Positions 31,942 to 40,665 of a stretch of 64,000 nucleotides of DNA are shown here, one piece after another. Position numbers and translations under genes: made by a program. This DNA comes from Terriglobia bacterium (GTDB taxonomy: Bacteria; Acidobacteriota; Terriglobia; Acidiferrales; UBA7541). The notes beneath the pieces were generated by a model. The model was not told where the DNA came from, searched no databases, and saw only the letters and a list, made by a program, of their open reading frames with translations. The number at the start of each line of letters is the position of its first letter. Positions within the stretch are counted from its first letter, which is position 1. The stretch covers positions 41,641-105,640 of the forward strand of contig JAIQFB010000017.1 of assembly GCA_020073485.1 (NCBI GenBank), written 5' to 3'.

Positions 31942-33729
31942 ATGGAACCGGAATCATCCGTACCTGCCGCAAGTTCATCCGAGCGATTCTATCTCTGGAC
32001 CGTCCTTTTTATTACCGGGATTTCCTACCTGGGAGTGGTGCGTTTTGGTTTTGTTTACGACGACGATCCGCAAATTCTTCTCAATCCATTCATTAAGACG
32101 TGGGGGTATGTACCACAGTATTTCTGGACTTCTGTGTGGAAGCACTATGACCCAAATGCGCAGACGAACTATTACCGCCCAATCTTTCTTCTGTGGGCTA
32201 GATTGAATTACGCGGTCTTCGGTGTTCGTCCTCTTGGCTGGCATGTGACCGCGATTCTTCTGCATTTGGCGGTCACCTGGCTGGTTTATGTGACGATTTG
32301 CAGAATGACCGGAAAGGCGCGGCTCGCCTGGCTTACGGCCCTTGTTTTTGGAACGCATCCCATTCATCACGAAGTTGTGGCGTGGGTTTCTGGCACGACG
32401 GAATCGCTTTTTGCTGCTTCCTTCCTGCTTGCCTTTTTGGCGTACTTGCGGTCGAGGGAGGGTGCAAGCAAGACCTGGATGTTCGCCTCTTACGGATGCT
32501 ATGCGCTCGCTCTGCTCTCGAAGGAGACCGCGATCGTATTGCCCGCCCTGGTGTTTGCGCATGGCTGGCTGACCGGCAATGCGGAGCATGCGGGGGAGAG
32601 TTCTGGAACGATTCGCCGTCTGAAACAGGAAATTGGAAAAGTCGCTTTTTATTTTCCAATTGCTCTTGCTTATCTTTTGCTGCGCTATAAGGCGCTATCC
32701 GGGCTGACTCATGGACAGCAAGGTGTCACGGTCAAGATGTGGCTGCTGACGCTGCCGTCGCTTCTATTTTTTTATCTCAAGAACTGGTTCCTCCCGGTGC
32801 GCCTCTCGGAGATGTACGATCTTTTTTACCAGTCGCGGCTGAATTTTGCGCACGTGGTCCTTCCCGCGCTGGTACTTCTTGTCGTCGCGTATGTAATTTG
32901 GAGGTTCCGCAAGGAGCTGGGCGCGCGGGAGGTTGGAATTGCGGCCGCGTTCATCGTGATTCCGCTGCTGCCGGCGCTCGACACTTTTGTCTTCAAATTG
33001 GATGAACTGGTTCACGACCGCTACTTTTATGTGCCAAGCATGGGCGCCGCCCTGCTCGTGGCGCTATTGATCGAGAGGAGCGGGAAGGGCCGCGCCGTGG
33101 CCTTCGGCGTGCCGCTTCGCGCCGGGTTGATCATTCTTTCGCTCACCATCGCTCTGTGCTTTTGCACCGTCCGTGAGACGAGATTCTGGGTGGATAGCCT
33201 CACGCTGTTCACGCGCGCTCATGAGATCGCTCCGCAAAATTCCACCGCAATCAATAACCTGGGCGTCGAATATCTCAACAACGATCAAATCGATAGGGCC
33301 CAGGCAATGCTCGAAACGGGATACCAGAGAGACCATGGAGATTTCCGGTATGCGTTCAACCTGGGGCGCGTGCATTACGTAAAGAGGCAGCTTGACCAGG
33401 CGGAGGAATATGCACGGCAAGCCATCGCGCTGAACCCAAATCTGGCAGACAGTTACATTTCCCTCGGTCAAATTCAGTTAAAAGGAAACCGGCCGGCCGA
33501 GGCGCTGAAGACCGTGCGCCGCGCGGTGGAACTGAATCCGTACAACGCTCAGTTTCATACAGTCTATGGCATTGTCCTGGAAGTCAACGGCGATTGCCCC
33601 GCCGCCATCCCGCAATTTGAAGATGCGCTGGCGCTGAATCCGGGGGAGGGCCTTACGCAGCGGGAAATTTTCCGATGCCGCTCGATCGCCGCTTCGCCAG
33701 GTTCGGCGAGTACACCGGATAAACCGTGA
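31942..33729 (+). CDS. Multi-pass membrane protein with GT-C-like core and C-terminal TPR repeats
   Basis: 595 residues, ATG with AAGGAG eight bases upstream. About ten to twelve hydrophobic segments in the first 400 residues. The first loop has FGFVYDDDPQILLN, the acidic motif of GT-C glycosyltransferases, followed by NYYRPIFL. The last ~170 residues hold tetratricopeptide repeats (INNLGVEYLNNDQIDRA, YAFNLGRVHYVKRQLDQAEEYARQA, AEALKTVRRAVELNPY). The layout resembles TMTC-type protein O-mannosyltransferases. Visibly richer in A/T and T-runs than its neighbours. Its place between pilin and pilus-motor genes makes pilin glycosylation a possible job, which is inference. Confidence 0.8.
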   Translation: MEPESSVPAASSSERFYLWTVLFITGISYLGVVRFGFVYDDDPQILLNPFIKTWGYVPQYFWTSVWKHYDPNAQTNYYRPIFLLWARLNYAVFGVRPLGWHVTAILLHLAVTWLVYVTICRMTGKARLAWLTALVFGTHPIHHEVVAWVSGTTESLFAASFLLAFLAYLRSREGASKTWMFASYGCYALALLSKETAIVLPALVFAHGWLTGNAEHAGESSGTIRRLKQEIGKVAFYFPIALAYLLLRYKALSGLTHGQQGVTVKMWLLTLPSLLFFYLKNWFLPVRLSEMYDLFYQSRLNFAHVVLPALVLLVVAYVIWRFRKELGAREVGIAAAFIVIPLLPALDTFVFKLDELVHDRYFYVPSMGAALLVALLIERSGKGRAVAFGVPLRAGLIILSLTIALCFCTVRETRFWVDSLTLFTRAHEIAPQNSTAINNLGVEYLNNDQIDRAQAMLETGYQRDHGDFRYAFNLGRVHYVKRQLDQAEEYARQAIALNPNLADSYISLGQIQLKGNRPAEALKTVRRAVELNPYNAQFHTVYGIVLEVNGDCPAAIPQFEDALALNPGEGLTQREIFRCRSIAASPGSASTPDKP

Positions 33730-34039
33730 AGGGCAACGCGCGACTCTTTATTTTCATCACTATCTTATGTCGCGGCAATCCATCATTGATGATGGAATGG
33801 TAGCTGCATGGTATGGTTCCCATTCAGGCCCCAGCCCGATTTGAAACTTGACGAGGCATCTGGCCATTTTTTGCGCCAAATCAATTCCAGCGTGATCCCT
33901 GAGGCCGGGGAACCGCGCTGGACGCTCTGGTTGTCCCGCCGGCAGCCCAGTCGGATAAAGGGCTCCCGGAGGTGCCTAGCTGTACATGCAAGGGGTTGCG
34001 CGGCTTCTACAACCAGAATGGTTGCGGTACACTCAAAAC
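33730..34039. other. Gap before the pilC operon
   Basis: 310 bases. Contains a 16-base near-palindrome CCATCATTGATGATGG at 33780-33795 and a sigma-54-like sequence at 33861 whose spacing is one base short. I see no RNA gene or convincing small reading frame. Confidence 0.4.
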
Positions 34040-35257
34040 ATGGCTGAGTTTCAATGCAAGGTCGCCGATTCCACCGGGAGAGTTTACTCCCAGGTCGAAG
34101 CGGCGGAGTCCATCGATGAGGCTCGGCAGAAACTGACCGATCGCGGACTGTTCGTTTACCAGGTGCGGCCGCGCGCCGGGATATTTGGCGAGGCGTTCGG
34201 GCCACGCGGCGAGAAAACGATCGACGGCAACGACTTTCTGGTCTTCAACCAGCAATTCAACACGCTGATCAAGGCGGGTATTCCGATTTTGCGGGCGCTG
34301 GACTTGCTGGCCGAACGCGCGGCGGCCGAGAAGCTGCGTCCCGTGCTGGGCGAGGTTCGCCGGATGGTTCGGGAGGGAAGTCCGCTGTCGGAATCGCTGG
34401 AGAAGCAAGGCGTTTTTCCGAAGGTCTACACGGTTTCGGTTTTGGCGGGGGAAAAGAGCGGCAATCTGTCGGGCGTGCTGGATTATTACGTCGCCTACCA
34501 GAGAGTCACGACCGGGTTGAAGAAGAAATTGATTTCGACCCTGATTTATCCGGTGATTCTGGTTTGCGCGTCGGTGGCAATTGTGACGTACCTGGTCGGG
34601 TCCGTGATTCCCAAGTTCGCGCAGCTGTATAGCGATTTAAATATTAATCTCCCGGAGGCCACCCGGATCCTGCTGGCTGTGACCGTCACGTACCGGCCCT
34701 ACCTGCTGGGCGCGGTTGGCCTGGTGGTGTTGTTTGCCGTTGGCGCGTTCGGGTATTCCCGTTCGGATCAGGGAGGATTGGCGATCGAGCGCCTGCGCAT
34801 GAGGCTGCCCTTAATCGGCGATACGCTGACGAAATTTCAGTTCGCGCAATTTTGCCGTACGCTCTCCACGCTTCTGGCGGGCGGCACGCCGTTGGTGCAG
34901 GCCATGGAAACCGCCGGGGGGGCCATCAAGGGCCGCCTGGTTTCCGGCGCCATTGCGCACGGGGCGCAGCTCGTGCGGGAAGGGCAGTCGTTGCACGACG
35001 GCCTGGAATCCACGGGCTTGGTTCCGGATTTGGCGCTGGACATGATCGAAGTGGGCGAGGCCAGCGGAGCGCTGGCTCCCATGCTGGGAAGCGTCGCCGA
35101 GTTTTACGAAGACGAAGTGAATAACCAATTGACGAATTTGATCGCTCTGGTGGAACCCGCCATTCTGGTTTTCATGGCGGTCTTGATTCTTTTCATTCTG
35201 CTGGCGCTGTATCTTCCGATGTTCTCGATGTCCATCGGCGGTCAGGGACAGGGATAA
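34040..35257 (+). CDS. pilC: Type IV pilus inner-membrane platform protein PilC (GspF family)
   Basis: 405 residues from ATG 34040; an upstream in-frame ATG at 33986 would add 18 residues. Two T2SSF domains (about 70-195 and 270-395), each with the cytoplasmic four-helix bundle and membrane segments; FNQQFNTLIKAGIPILRAL and FCRTLSTLLAGGTPLVQAM mark the two repeats. PilC sits in the inner membrane and is thought to be turned by PilB to add pilins. First gene of the run pilC-pilB-pilM-pilN-pilO-pilP, six bases before pilB. Confidence 0.93.
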   Translation: MAEFQCKVADSTGRVYSQVEAAESIDEARQKLTDRGLFVYQVRPRAGIFGEAFGPRGEKTIDGNDFLVFNQQFNTLIKAGIPILRALDLLAERAAAEKLRPVLGEVRRMVREGSPLSESLEKQGVFPKVYTVSVLAGEKSGNLSGVLDYYVAYQRVTTGLKKKLISTLIYPVILVCASVAIVTYLVGSVIPKFAQLYSDLNINLPEATRILLAVTVTYRPYLLGAVGLVVLFAVGAFGYSRSDQGGLAIERLRMRLPLIGDTLTKFQFAQFCRTLSTLLAGGTPLVQAMETAGGAIKGRLVSGAIAHGAQLVREGQSLHDGLESTGLVPDLALDMIEVGEASGALAPMLGSVAEFYEDEVNNQLTNLIALVEPAILVFMAVLILFILLALYLPMFSMSIGGQGQG

Positions 35258-35263
35258 ATAGCT

Positions 35264-36889
35264 ATGAGCACAACCGATCAAAATATAGCGACAATCGCCG
35301 ATCCGCAAAGCGAGCGGGAGAAATCCCGGCGCATGGCGGAGCGCTACCGCTGCCCGTTTGTCGACTTGCTGGAGCAGCGCATCGATCCGGAATTGTTCCG
35401 CAGCATCCCCGCCGACCTGATGTTCCGATTCAACTTTGTGCCCATCGAGGCGCAGAACGGCGCGCTGGTGATCGCCGTGGCCGAACCCAGCCAGGTGCTG
35501 CTCAGCGACGAATTGCCGCTGCTGCTGGGAAAGAAACTGATTCTGAAGGTCGCGACGCCGACGCAGATCGGCGACCTGCTGAAGCGCACCGAGCAGTCCC
35601 AGCGCGTGTTGGACCAGGCCACTGAAGCCTTTACGCTGACCGTGGTCGAGGAAGAAGACGAAAACGACGCCAACATTTCCGCCGACAGCCTGACGCGCGA
35701 GTCCGCCGTAAGCCCGGTGGTCCGCCTGGTGGACACGGTCATCTTCACGGCCCTGGAGCGCCGCGCCTCCGACATCCACATCGAAGCGCGCGACATCGAA
35801 GTCGTCGTCAAGTACCGCATCGACGGCGTCCTGGTCTACGCCATGGCTCCGATCTCCAAGGACTGGCTCTCGACGATTATTTCCCGCGTAAAAGTAATGA
35901 GCGAACTGGATATCGCCGAGCGGCGCGTGCCGCAGGACGGCCGCTTCCGCGTGCGCTACAAGGGCCGCTTCGTCGATTTCCGCGTTTCCATCATGCCCTC
36001 CAGCCACGGCGAAGACGCCGTGCTTCGCGTCCTGGACAAGGAAACGCTGTCGGAAAAATTCCACAACCTGAGCCTGGACGTGGTGGGCTTCTCGGCCGAT
36101 GAAATGCGCAAGTTCCGCCGCTATATCCGCGAGCCGTACGGCATGGTGCTGGTCACCGGCCCGACCGGGTCGGGAAAAACGACCACGCTGTACGCGGCCA
36201 TCAACGAAATCAAGAGCGATGAAGACAAGATCATCACCATTGAGGACCCGGTCGAGTACCAAGTCCGAGGAATCACGCAGATTCCGGTGAACGAAAAGAA
36301 GGGGCTGACCTTCGCGCGCGGCTTGCGCTCCATTTTGCGCCACGACCCCGACAAGATCATGGTCGGCGAAATCCGCGACAATGAAACCGCGCAGATCGCC
36401 ATCCAGTCCGCGCTTACCGGACACCTGGTGTTCACCACCGTGCACGCCAACAACGTCACCGACGTCATCGGGCGCTTCATCAATATGGGTGTCGAGCCGT
36501 ATAATTTCGTATCCGCGCTGAACTGCATCCTGGCGCAGCGCTTGGTGCGCGTGGTTTGCGTGCATTGCAAGAAGGTCGTACGCTATTCTCCGGAAACGCT
36601 GCGCGCCTCGGGCCTGGATCCGGCGGAATGGGCCAACGTGCAATTCGTGGAGGGCGCCGGCTGCTTGGAATGCTCGGGCACGGGTTTCCACGGCCGCAGC
36701 GCGATTTCCGAACTGCTCGATCTGTCCGACCACATCCGGGAAATGATCATCAGCCGGCGGCCGACTTCGGAGATCAAGCGCGTGGCCCAGGCCGAGGGCA
36801 TGACGTTCCTGCGCGACTCGGCGCTGGCCAAGGTGCGCGAGGGCATCACGACACTGAAGGAAATCAACAAGGTGACGTTTATTGAGTAA
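35264..36889 (+). CDS. pilB: Type IV pilus extension ATPase PilB (GspE/PulE family)
   Basis: 541 residues. N-terminal MshEN-like domain (~1-130) then the ATPase domain: Walker A GPTGSGKTT at about residue 300, Asp box TIEDPVEYQV, Walker B IMVGEIRD and His box TGHLVFTTVHANN. The tetracysteine zinc site CVHC/CLEC follows near 430-465. Hexameric motor for pilus extension. Starts six bases after pilC and its last eight bases overlap pilM. No PilT retraction ATPase is in this window. Confidence 0.95.
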   Translation: MSTTDQNIATIADPQSEREKSRRMAERYRCPFVDLLEQRIDPELFRSIPADLMFRFNFVPIEAQNGALVIAVAEPSQVLLSDELPLLLGKKLILKVATPTQIGDLLKRTEQSQRVLDQATEAFTLTVVEEEDENDANISADSLTRESAVSPVVRLVDTVIFTALERRASDIHIEARDIEVVVKYRIDGVLVYAMAPISKDWLSTIISRVKVMSELDIAERRVPQDGRFRVRYKGRFVDFRVSIMPSSHGEDAVLRVLDKETLSEKFHNLSLDVVGFSADEMRKFRRYIREPYGMVLVTGPTGSGKTTTLYAAINEIKSDEDKIITIEDPVEYQVRGITQIPVNEKKGLTFARGLRSILRHDPDKIMVGEIRDNETAQIAIQSALTGHLVFTTVHANNVTDVIGRFINMGVEPYNFVSALNCILAQRLVRVVCVHCKKVVRYSPETLRASGLDPAEWANVQFVEGAGCLECSGTGFHGRSAISELLDLSDHIREMIISRRPTSEIKRVAQAEGMTFLRDSALAKVREGITTLKEINKVTFIE

Positions 36890-37865
36890 CCGCAACAGCA
36901 TCCGCCAGGGAATCTACCAAAGCCAGATCGTCCGGCGCGTGGCGCGGTGGCTGGACGCCATTCCTCACCCGCTGATTGCCTGCGAGATTGCCGCCGACTA
37001 CGTGGCCGCGGCGCGCTGGGCGCGCACCGGGCTGGCGCTGGAGGGCTACGCGGTCGAGCCGCTGCAACCCGGATCGATCACCCCGACGGCGGGGGAGTCC
37101 AACCTGATCGACGCCGATGGAGTGCGCGCGGCGGTCGGGCGCGTGTTCTCGCGGCTGCGCGTGAAGGACGAGGAAGTCGCGCTGCTGGTTCCGGACGCGG
37201 TCATCCGCGTGTTCGTCCTGCATTTTGACGAATTTCCCCGCAAGAGCGACGAAGCCCTTCCGATGCTGAAGTGGCGGTTGAAGAAGAGCGTGCCCTTCGA
37301 AGCCGAAGAAACCCTGATTTCCTACATGCGGCAATCGCCGAAAGAGAACGGCGTGGATATCGTCACGGGCCTGGCGCGCCTTCGTATCGTCCGGGAGTAC
37401 GAGACGCTGATGGAATCGGTGGGAATGTCGCCCGGCGTGGTGATGAGCTCGACGCTGGCCGCTTTGCCGCTGCTTTCCGATGGCAAGCCTTCGCTGCTGG
37501 CCCGCGTGGCCGGCACCACGCTCACCACGGCCATCGTTCGAGAGGGAGTATTGTGCGGGTACCGCTGCATTACGCTGCCGGCCGACGGCGCGCATCTGAC
37601 GCCGCAGGCGTTGCTCGACGAGGTGTATCCTCTGGCCGCGTATTATCAGGATACCTGGAGCGAAGGAATCGCGCAGGTGCATCTGGCAGGGCTTGGCAAT
37701 CGCACCCGGGAATTTATCGAGCCCATGGAAAGCGAATTGGGATGCCCGGTGGGGGAACTGCTGACGGCCGCGGCGGCCGAAGGGCGGATCCGCGAGGATG
37801 AACGCCCGCTGGCCGAACGCGGCCTGGAAGCGCTGATCGGCTGGACAATGAATCGCGGGGCGTAA
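36882..37865 (+). CDS. pilM: Type IV pilus assembly protein PilM-like
   Basis: 327 residues from a TTG overlapping the pilB end by eight bases, so translation is coupled. Actin-like ATPase fold of the cytoplasmic alignment ring: HPLIACEIAADYVAAARW at the start (phosphate 1 region), LLVPDAVIRVFVLHFDEFP, then KWRLKKSVPFEAEE, the typical PilM stretch. The Gly-rich phosphate loops are weaker than in Pseudomonas PilM. It should bind the N-terminus of PilN. Followed by a 118-base gap with a strong hairpin. Confidence 0.86.
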   Translation: MSNRNSIRQGIYQSQIVRRVARWLDAIPHPLIACEIAADYVAAARWARTGLALEGYAVEPLQPGSITPTAGESNLIDADGVRAAVGRVFSRLRVKDEEVALLVPDAVIRVFVLHFDEFPRKSDEALPMLKWRLKKSVPFEAEETLISYMRQSPKENGVDIVTGLARLRIVREYETLMESVGMSPGVVMSSTLAALPLLSDGKPSLLARVAGTTLTTAIVREGVLCGYRCITLPADGAHLTPQALLDEVYPLAAYYQDTWSEGIAQVHLAGLGNRTREFIEPMESELGCPVGELLTAAAAEGRIREDERPLAERGLEALIGWTMNRGA

Positions 37866-37888
37866 GAAGTCTGTGCGACAATCTGAGG

Positions 37889-37920
37889 ATGTAGCGCCCG
37901 CCTGAAGGCGGGCGCTACAT
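37889..37920 (+). repeat. Perfect 14-bp hairpin inside the pil operon
   Basis: ATGTAGCGCCCGCC, loop TGAA, GGCGGGCGCTACAT. Perfect 14-bp stem with a tetraloop, 24 bases after the pilM stop and 64 bases before pilN. No T-tract follows, so it is more likely an mRNA processing/stability element or a dispersed repeat than a terminator. Confidence 0.85.
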
Positions 37921-37983
37921 CGGGATCAGATTCGGCTCTCACACTGGATTGAAAAGCGGCAAGGGAAAGGATTCGCGGGCGGC

Positions 37984-38550
37984 ATGAAGGTTCGGCTAAA
38001 TCTCTCCACCTCTCCGCTGGTCAGCAACCGGCGGTTCACGGTGTGGACCTCCGTGCTCGGAGGCCTGGCCCTCGTGTGCCTGCTGGTGCTTTCGCACCGC
38101 GCCTACTCCATCTGGAGCAGCGACAAAAACTTGCGCGCCCGCCAGGGCGGCCTGGAAGCACAGGTGACCACGCTGGAACGCCAGCGGCAAAGCCTGGCCA
38201 CTTTTTTCGAGGGCGCCGACAACGTGAAGCGCAGGCAGCGAGCCGCCTACCTGAACTCACTGATTCAGCAGCGCGCCTTTCCGTGGATCAAAATTTTCAT
38301 GGACCTGGAGCAGATTCTTCCCGACGGCGCCCGCGTGGTGAGCATCGAACCCAAGCTGGTCGGCGACGACGTGCAGTTGAAGGTCCTGGTCGGCGCGGCC
38401 AGCGACGAAAGCAAACTGAAGTTCCTGAAAGCCCTGGAGAATTCGGCGCAATTTTCGCACATCCAGTTGCTGAGCGAGACGCGCCCCGTGCGGCCCGAGC
38501 AGTCCGACCGCGTGATGCTCGAGCTGCAAGCGCAGTATTCGGTGATATGA
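37984..38550 (+). CDS. pilN: Type IV pilus assembly protein PilN-like
   Basis: 188 residues, ATG 37984. Short cytoplasmic N-terminus VRLNLSTSPLVSNRR corresponds to the conserved INLLP-type peptide that PilM grips. A single membrane helix follows (VLGGLALVCLLVLSHRAYSIW), then a coiled-coil stretch with QRQSLATFFEGADNVKRRQR and a ferredoxin-like periplasmic domain. Forms the inner-membrane alignment complex with PilO. One base separates it from pilO. Confidence 0.88.
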   Translation: MKVRLNLSTSPLVSNRRFTVWTSVLGGLALVCLLVLSHRAYSIWSSDKNLRARQGGLEAQVTTLERQRQSLATFFEGADNVKRRQRAAYLNSLIQQRAFPWIKIFMDLEQILPDGARVVSIEPKLVGDDVQLKVLVGAASDESKLKFLKALENSAQFSHIQLLSETRPVRPEQSDRVMLELQAQYSVI

Positions 38551-38551
38551 C

Positions 38552-39100
38552 ATGAGACCCGTCCTGGAACGTCGGAACAGGATCGTCCGCTGGTCGCTGG
38601 CCGCGGTGGTGGCGGCGGACCTCGTTCTGCTCGGCGTGAATTGGAATCTCAGCCGTTCTCCGCACGTGCAGCCCGGCGACATCAACCGCCTGGCCATGCT
38701 CGAAAAATCCTACCGCGCCGACAACGCGCGCCTGGAACGCTTCCGCACCGAATTGCCCGCGGATGAAAAACAGTGGGACGATTTTTTCAACACGCATTTC
38801 CAGCCCGCCGGGCAGGGTTATTCGGCGATCAGCGAGGATTTGGGAAAGCTGTCGCGGTCCTCGGGCCTGCAGTCGGATACGATTACGTTTCGCCAGCACG
38901 ATCCGGACGCGCGCGGCCTGATGGAGCTGGAGATCGCCACGGCCGTCGAGGGCGATTACGACAGCCTGGTGCAGTTCCTGAACAAACTCGAGCATTCCGA
39001 TAATTTTTATGTTTTGGACGGCCTCTCGCTTAATTCCAGCACCGGCAGCGGGAAGCTGCGCCTGAATTTGCAGCTGCGCACTTATTTCCGGACCAGTTGA
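38552..39100 (+). CDS. pilO: Type IV pilus assembly protein PilO-like
   Basis: 182 residues, ATG one base after the pilN stop. N-terminal membrane helix (WSLAAVVAADLVLLGVNW), then a coiled coil and a ferredoxin-like domain (ELEIATAVEGDYDSLVQFLNKLEHSDNFYVLDGLSL), the pattern of PilO and GspM. Partners PilN in the periplasm and links to PilP. Family assignment leans on order as well as sequence, since PilO proteins diverge strongly. Confidence 0.85.
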   Translation: MRPVLERRNRIVRWSLAAVVAADLVLLGVNWNLSRSPHVQPGDINRLAMLEKSYRADNARLERFRTELPADEKQWDDFFNTHFQPAGQGYSAISEDLGKLSRSSGLQSDTITFRQHDPDARGLMELEIATAVEGDYDSLVQFLNKLEHSDNFYVLDGLSLNSSTGSGKLRLNLQLRTYFRTS

Positions 39101-39132
39101 ATCGAATCTGTTGCAATACATATGAAATCGAT

Positions 39133-39675
39133 ATGAAACGGCAAACACAATTGATCGTCCTCGGCGTACTGTTCGCGGTGCTGCTCGTGGTCGCTTACTA
39201 TGCGTACCCGCGGAACGATTCGGCGCCCAACGCGGTCCCGGCGGCGGCGTTCAACGACCGATTCACTCCGCTCAACGTGGATAATCCCGCGCTGCGCATG
39301 GATATTCTCAAGCGTTTCCTGGCACTGGAATACAAAGGCGTCCACCGCAACATTTTCAGCGCCTCGGCGCCTCCGCCGCCGCAGCCGGTGGTGCAGAAAC
39401 CGCCGGAGGTCATTGCGCCGCCGGTTCCCACCGGTCCTCCGCCGCTCACCGTGGACGCGAAATATTTCGGCTACGTCAGCGACATGAACGGAAGCCAACG
39501 CAAGGCGTTCTTTGCCACCGCGAATAACGAGGACGTCATCATCGCCGGGGAAGGCGACATGTTTCTGGGACGTTTCCGCGTCGACCGGTTGACCAGCACT
39601 TCGGCCGATGTGGAAGAGGTTTCCTCGGGGCGCCACACCACGATGGCCCTGGAACAGCCCGGCCCCAACGGCTAG
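39133..39675 (+). CDS. PilP-like pilus assembly protein
   Basis: 180 residues from ATG 39133; an upstream TTG at 39097 is less likely. One N-terminal membrane helix (LIVLGVLFAVLLVVAYYAYP), not a lipobox as in classical PilP. A proline-rich linker (SAPPPPQPVVQKPPEVIAPP) leads to a small beta domain with KYFGYVSDMNGSQRKAFFAT and IAGEGDMFLGRFRVDRLTS, resembling the PilP/GspC homology region that docks on the secretin. Its expected partner PilQ is absent from this operon. Confidence 0.78.
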   Translation: MKRQTQLIVLGVLFAVLLVVAYYAYPRNDSAPNAVPAAAFNDRFTPLNVDNPALRMDILKRFLALEYKGVHRNIFSASAPPPPQPVVQKPPEVIAPPVPTGPPPLTVDAKYFGYVSDMNGSQRKAFFATANNEDVIIAGEGDMFLGRFRVDRLTSTSADVEEVSSGRHTTMALEQPGPNG

Positions 39676-39680
39676 CTCTC

Positions 39681-40514
39681 ATGCCGATTTGCACTCCGCC
39701 AAAGCGACGCCGCAACCAAGCCGGGTACAGCCTGCTCATGGCCGTGTTCCTGGTGGCCACGGTTTTGATTCTTGCGGCCATGGCCGCGCCCAACGTGCTC
39801 ACCCAGGGACGCCGCGAACGCGAAACCGAACTGGTGTGGCGAGGCGAGCAGTACGAGCGCGCCATCGGTCTCTATTACCGCAAGTTTGGAAAGTATCCCA
39901 CCAGGGTCGACGATCTGGTCAAGCAAACCAATGGTGTGCGCTTCCTCCGCCAAGCCTATACCGACCCCATGAACAAGGAAGACGGGTCCTGGAGATTCAT
40001 TTACGTGGGTCCGAACGGCCAATTGATCGGCAGCGTCAAGCAAACCAGTTTGCAGCAGAGTGTGTCGCCGCAATCTTCCGTTGCGGGGGCTGGGGACTTT
40101 GTAGCTGGTTCGAAAGCGCCTCCTGGTTCCCCCGCCACCACGTTTGGAGCGGGGGGGCAGCCCGGCGGCGCCGGCGGAACGCCTGGCGCCCCGGCGACGA
40201 ATTCGCAGGACTCGCAGCCGCAGCCTCTGGGCGGCGCCGTTCTGGGCGGGAACATCATCGGGGTGGGAAGCAAGGTCAAGCAAGATTCGGTGCGCGTTTA
40301 CCAGGGCGGGGACAATTACGAGAAGTGGGAATTTATCTGGAATCCGAATGTGCTAGGCCAGGGCGTGCCCGCGGCCCCGCCGGTGAATCCGCCAGCGCCA
40401 GGGACGCCTCCGCCCGCGGGAACGGTTCCACCCGGGGGGACTCCTCCAGGAACGAATCCTCCGGCGGATGGAACCCCTCCCCCCGTGCCGACACCTCCGC
40501 CGCCGACGCAGTAA
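39681..40514 (+). CDS. Pseudopilin with proline-rich tail, lacking Glu5
   Basis: 277 residues, ATG six bases after the PilP-like stop. Basic leader ending QAG, then YSLLMAVFLVATVLILAAMAAPN: a prepilin-type cleavage site and helix but with Met at position 5 where Glu is nearly invariant. The next part, RRERETELVWRGEQYERAIGLYYRKFGKYP, is GspG-like. The C-terminal ~130 residues are low-complexity (Gly/Ala then many PP and PPG runs). Last gene of the pil operon; may cap or initiate the fibre or link it to the wall. Confidence 0.78.
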   Translation: MPICTPPKRRRNQAGYSLLMAVFLVATVLILAAMAAPNVLTQGRRERETELVWRGEQYERAIGLYYRKFGKYPTRVDDLVKQTNGVRFLRQAYTDPMNKEDGSWRFIYVGPNGQLIGSVKQTSLQQSVSPQSSVAGAGDFVAGSKAPPGSPATTFGAGGQPGGAGGTPGAPATNSQDSQPQPLGGAVLGGNIIGVGSKVKQDSVRVYQGGDNYEKWEFIWNPNVLGQGVPAAPPVNPPAPGTPPPAGTVPPGGTPPGTNPPADGTPPPVPTPPPPTQ

Positions 40515-40541
40515 ACCAACAGGCAACTTCTATCCATCGTT

Positions 40542-40588
40542 GTCACTCCGAGCCCGCTCCGGCGGGTGAGGTATCCCTCCGGGTTTTG
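40542..40588. repeat. Partial GTCAYTCCGAG-type repeat after the pil operon
   Basis: GTCACTCCGAGCCCGCTCCGGCGGGTGAGGTATCCCTCCGGG has one arm of the long hairpin family described at 46919, 49489 and 56810, with an inner CCCGCTCCGGCGGG hairpin. It marks the end of the pil operon. Confidence 0.5.
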
Positions 40589-40665
40589 AATTTAATCAAG
40601 CACGATTAATTTCTTGGCAAAAAGCGCGCCTCGGAATCAGAATTTGTTGAGTGCCTTCGATGGTT

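Noticed and set aside
33861..33874. Sigma-54-like TGGCCATTTTTTGC upstream of pilC
   Set aside because: GG and GC are 9 bases apart instead of the required 10, so I do not call it a promoter.
33808..34047. Small open frame in the gap before pilC
   Set aside because: No ribosome site, no domain and odd composition; probably chance.
34811..36901. Long minus-strand open frame opposite pilC and pilB
   Set aside because: Antisense shadow of clear pilC and pilB coding sequence; its translation is His/Gln/Arg-rich without domains.
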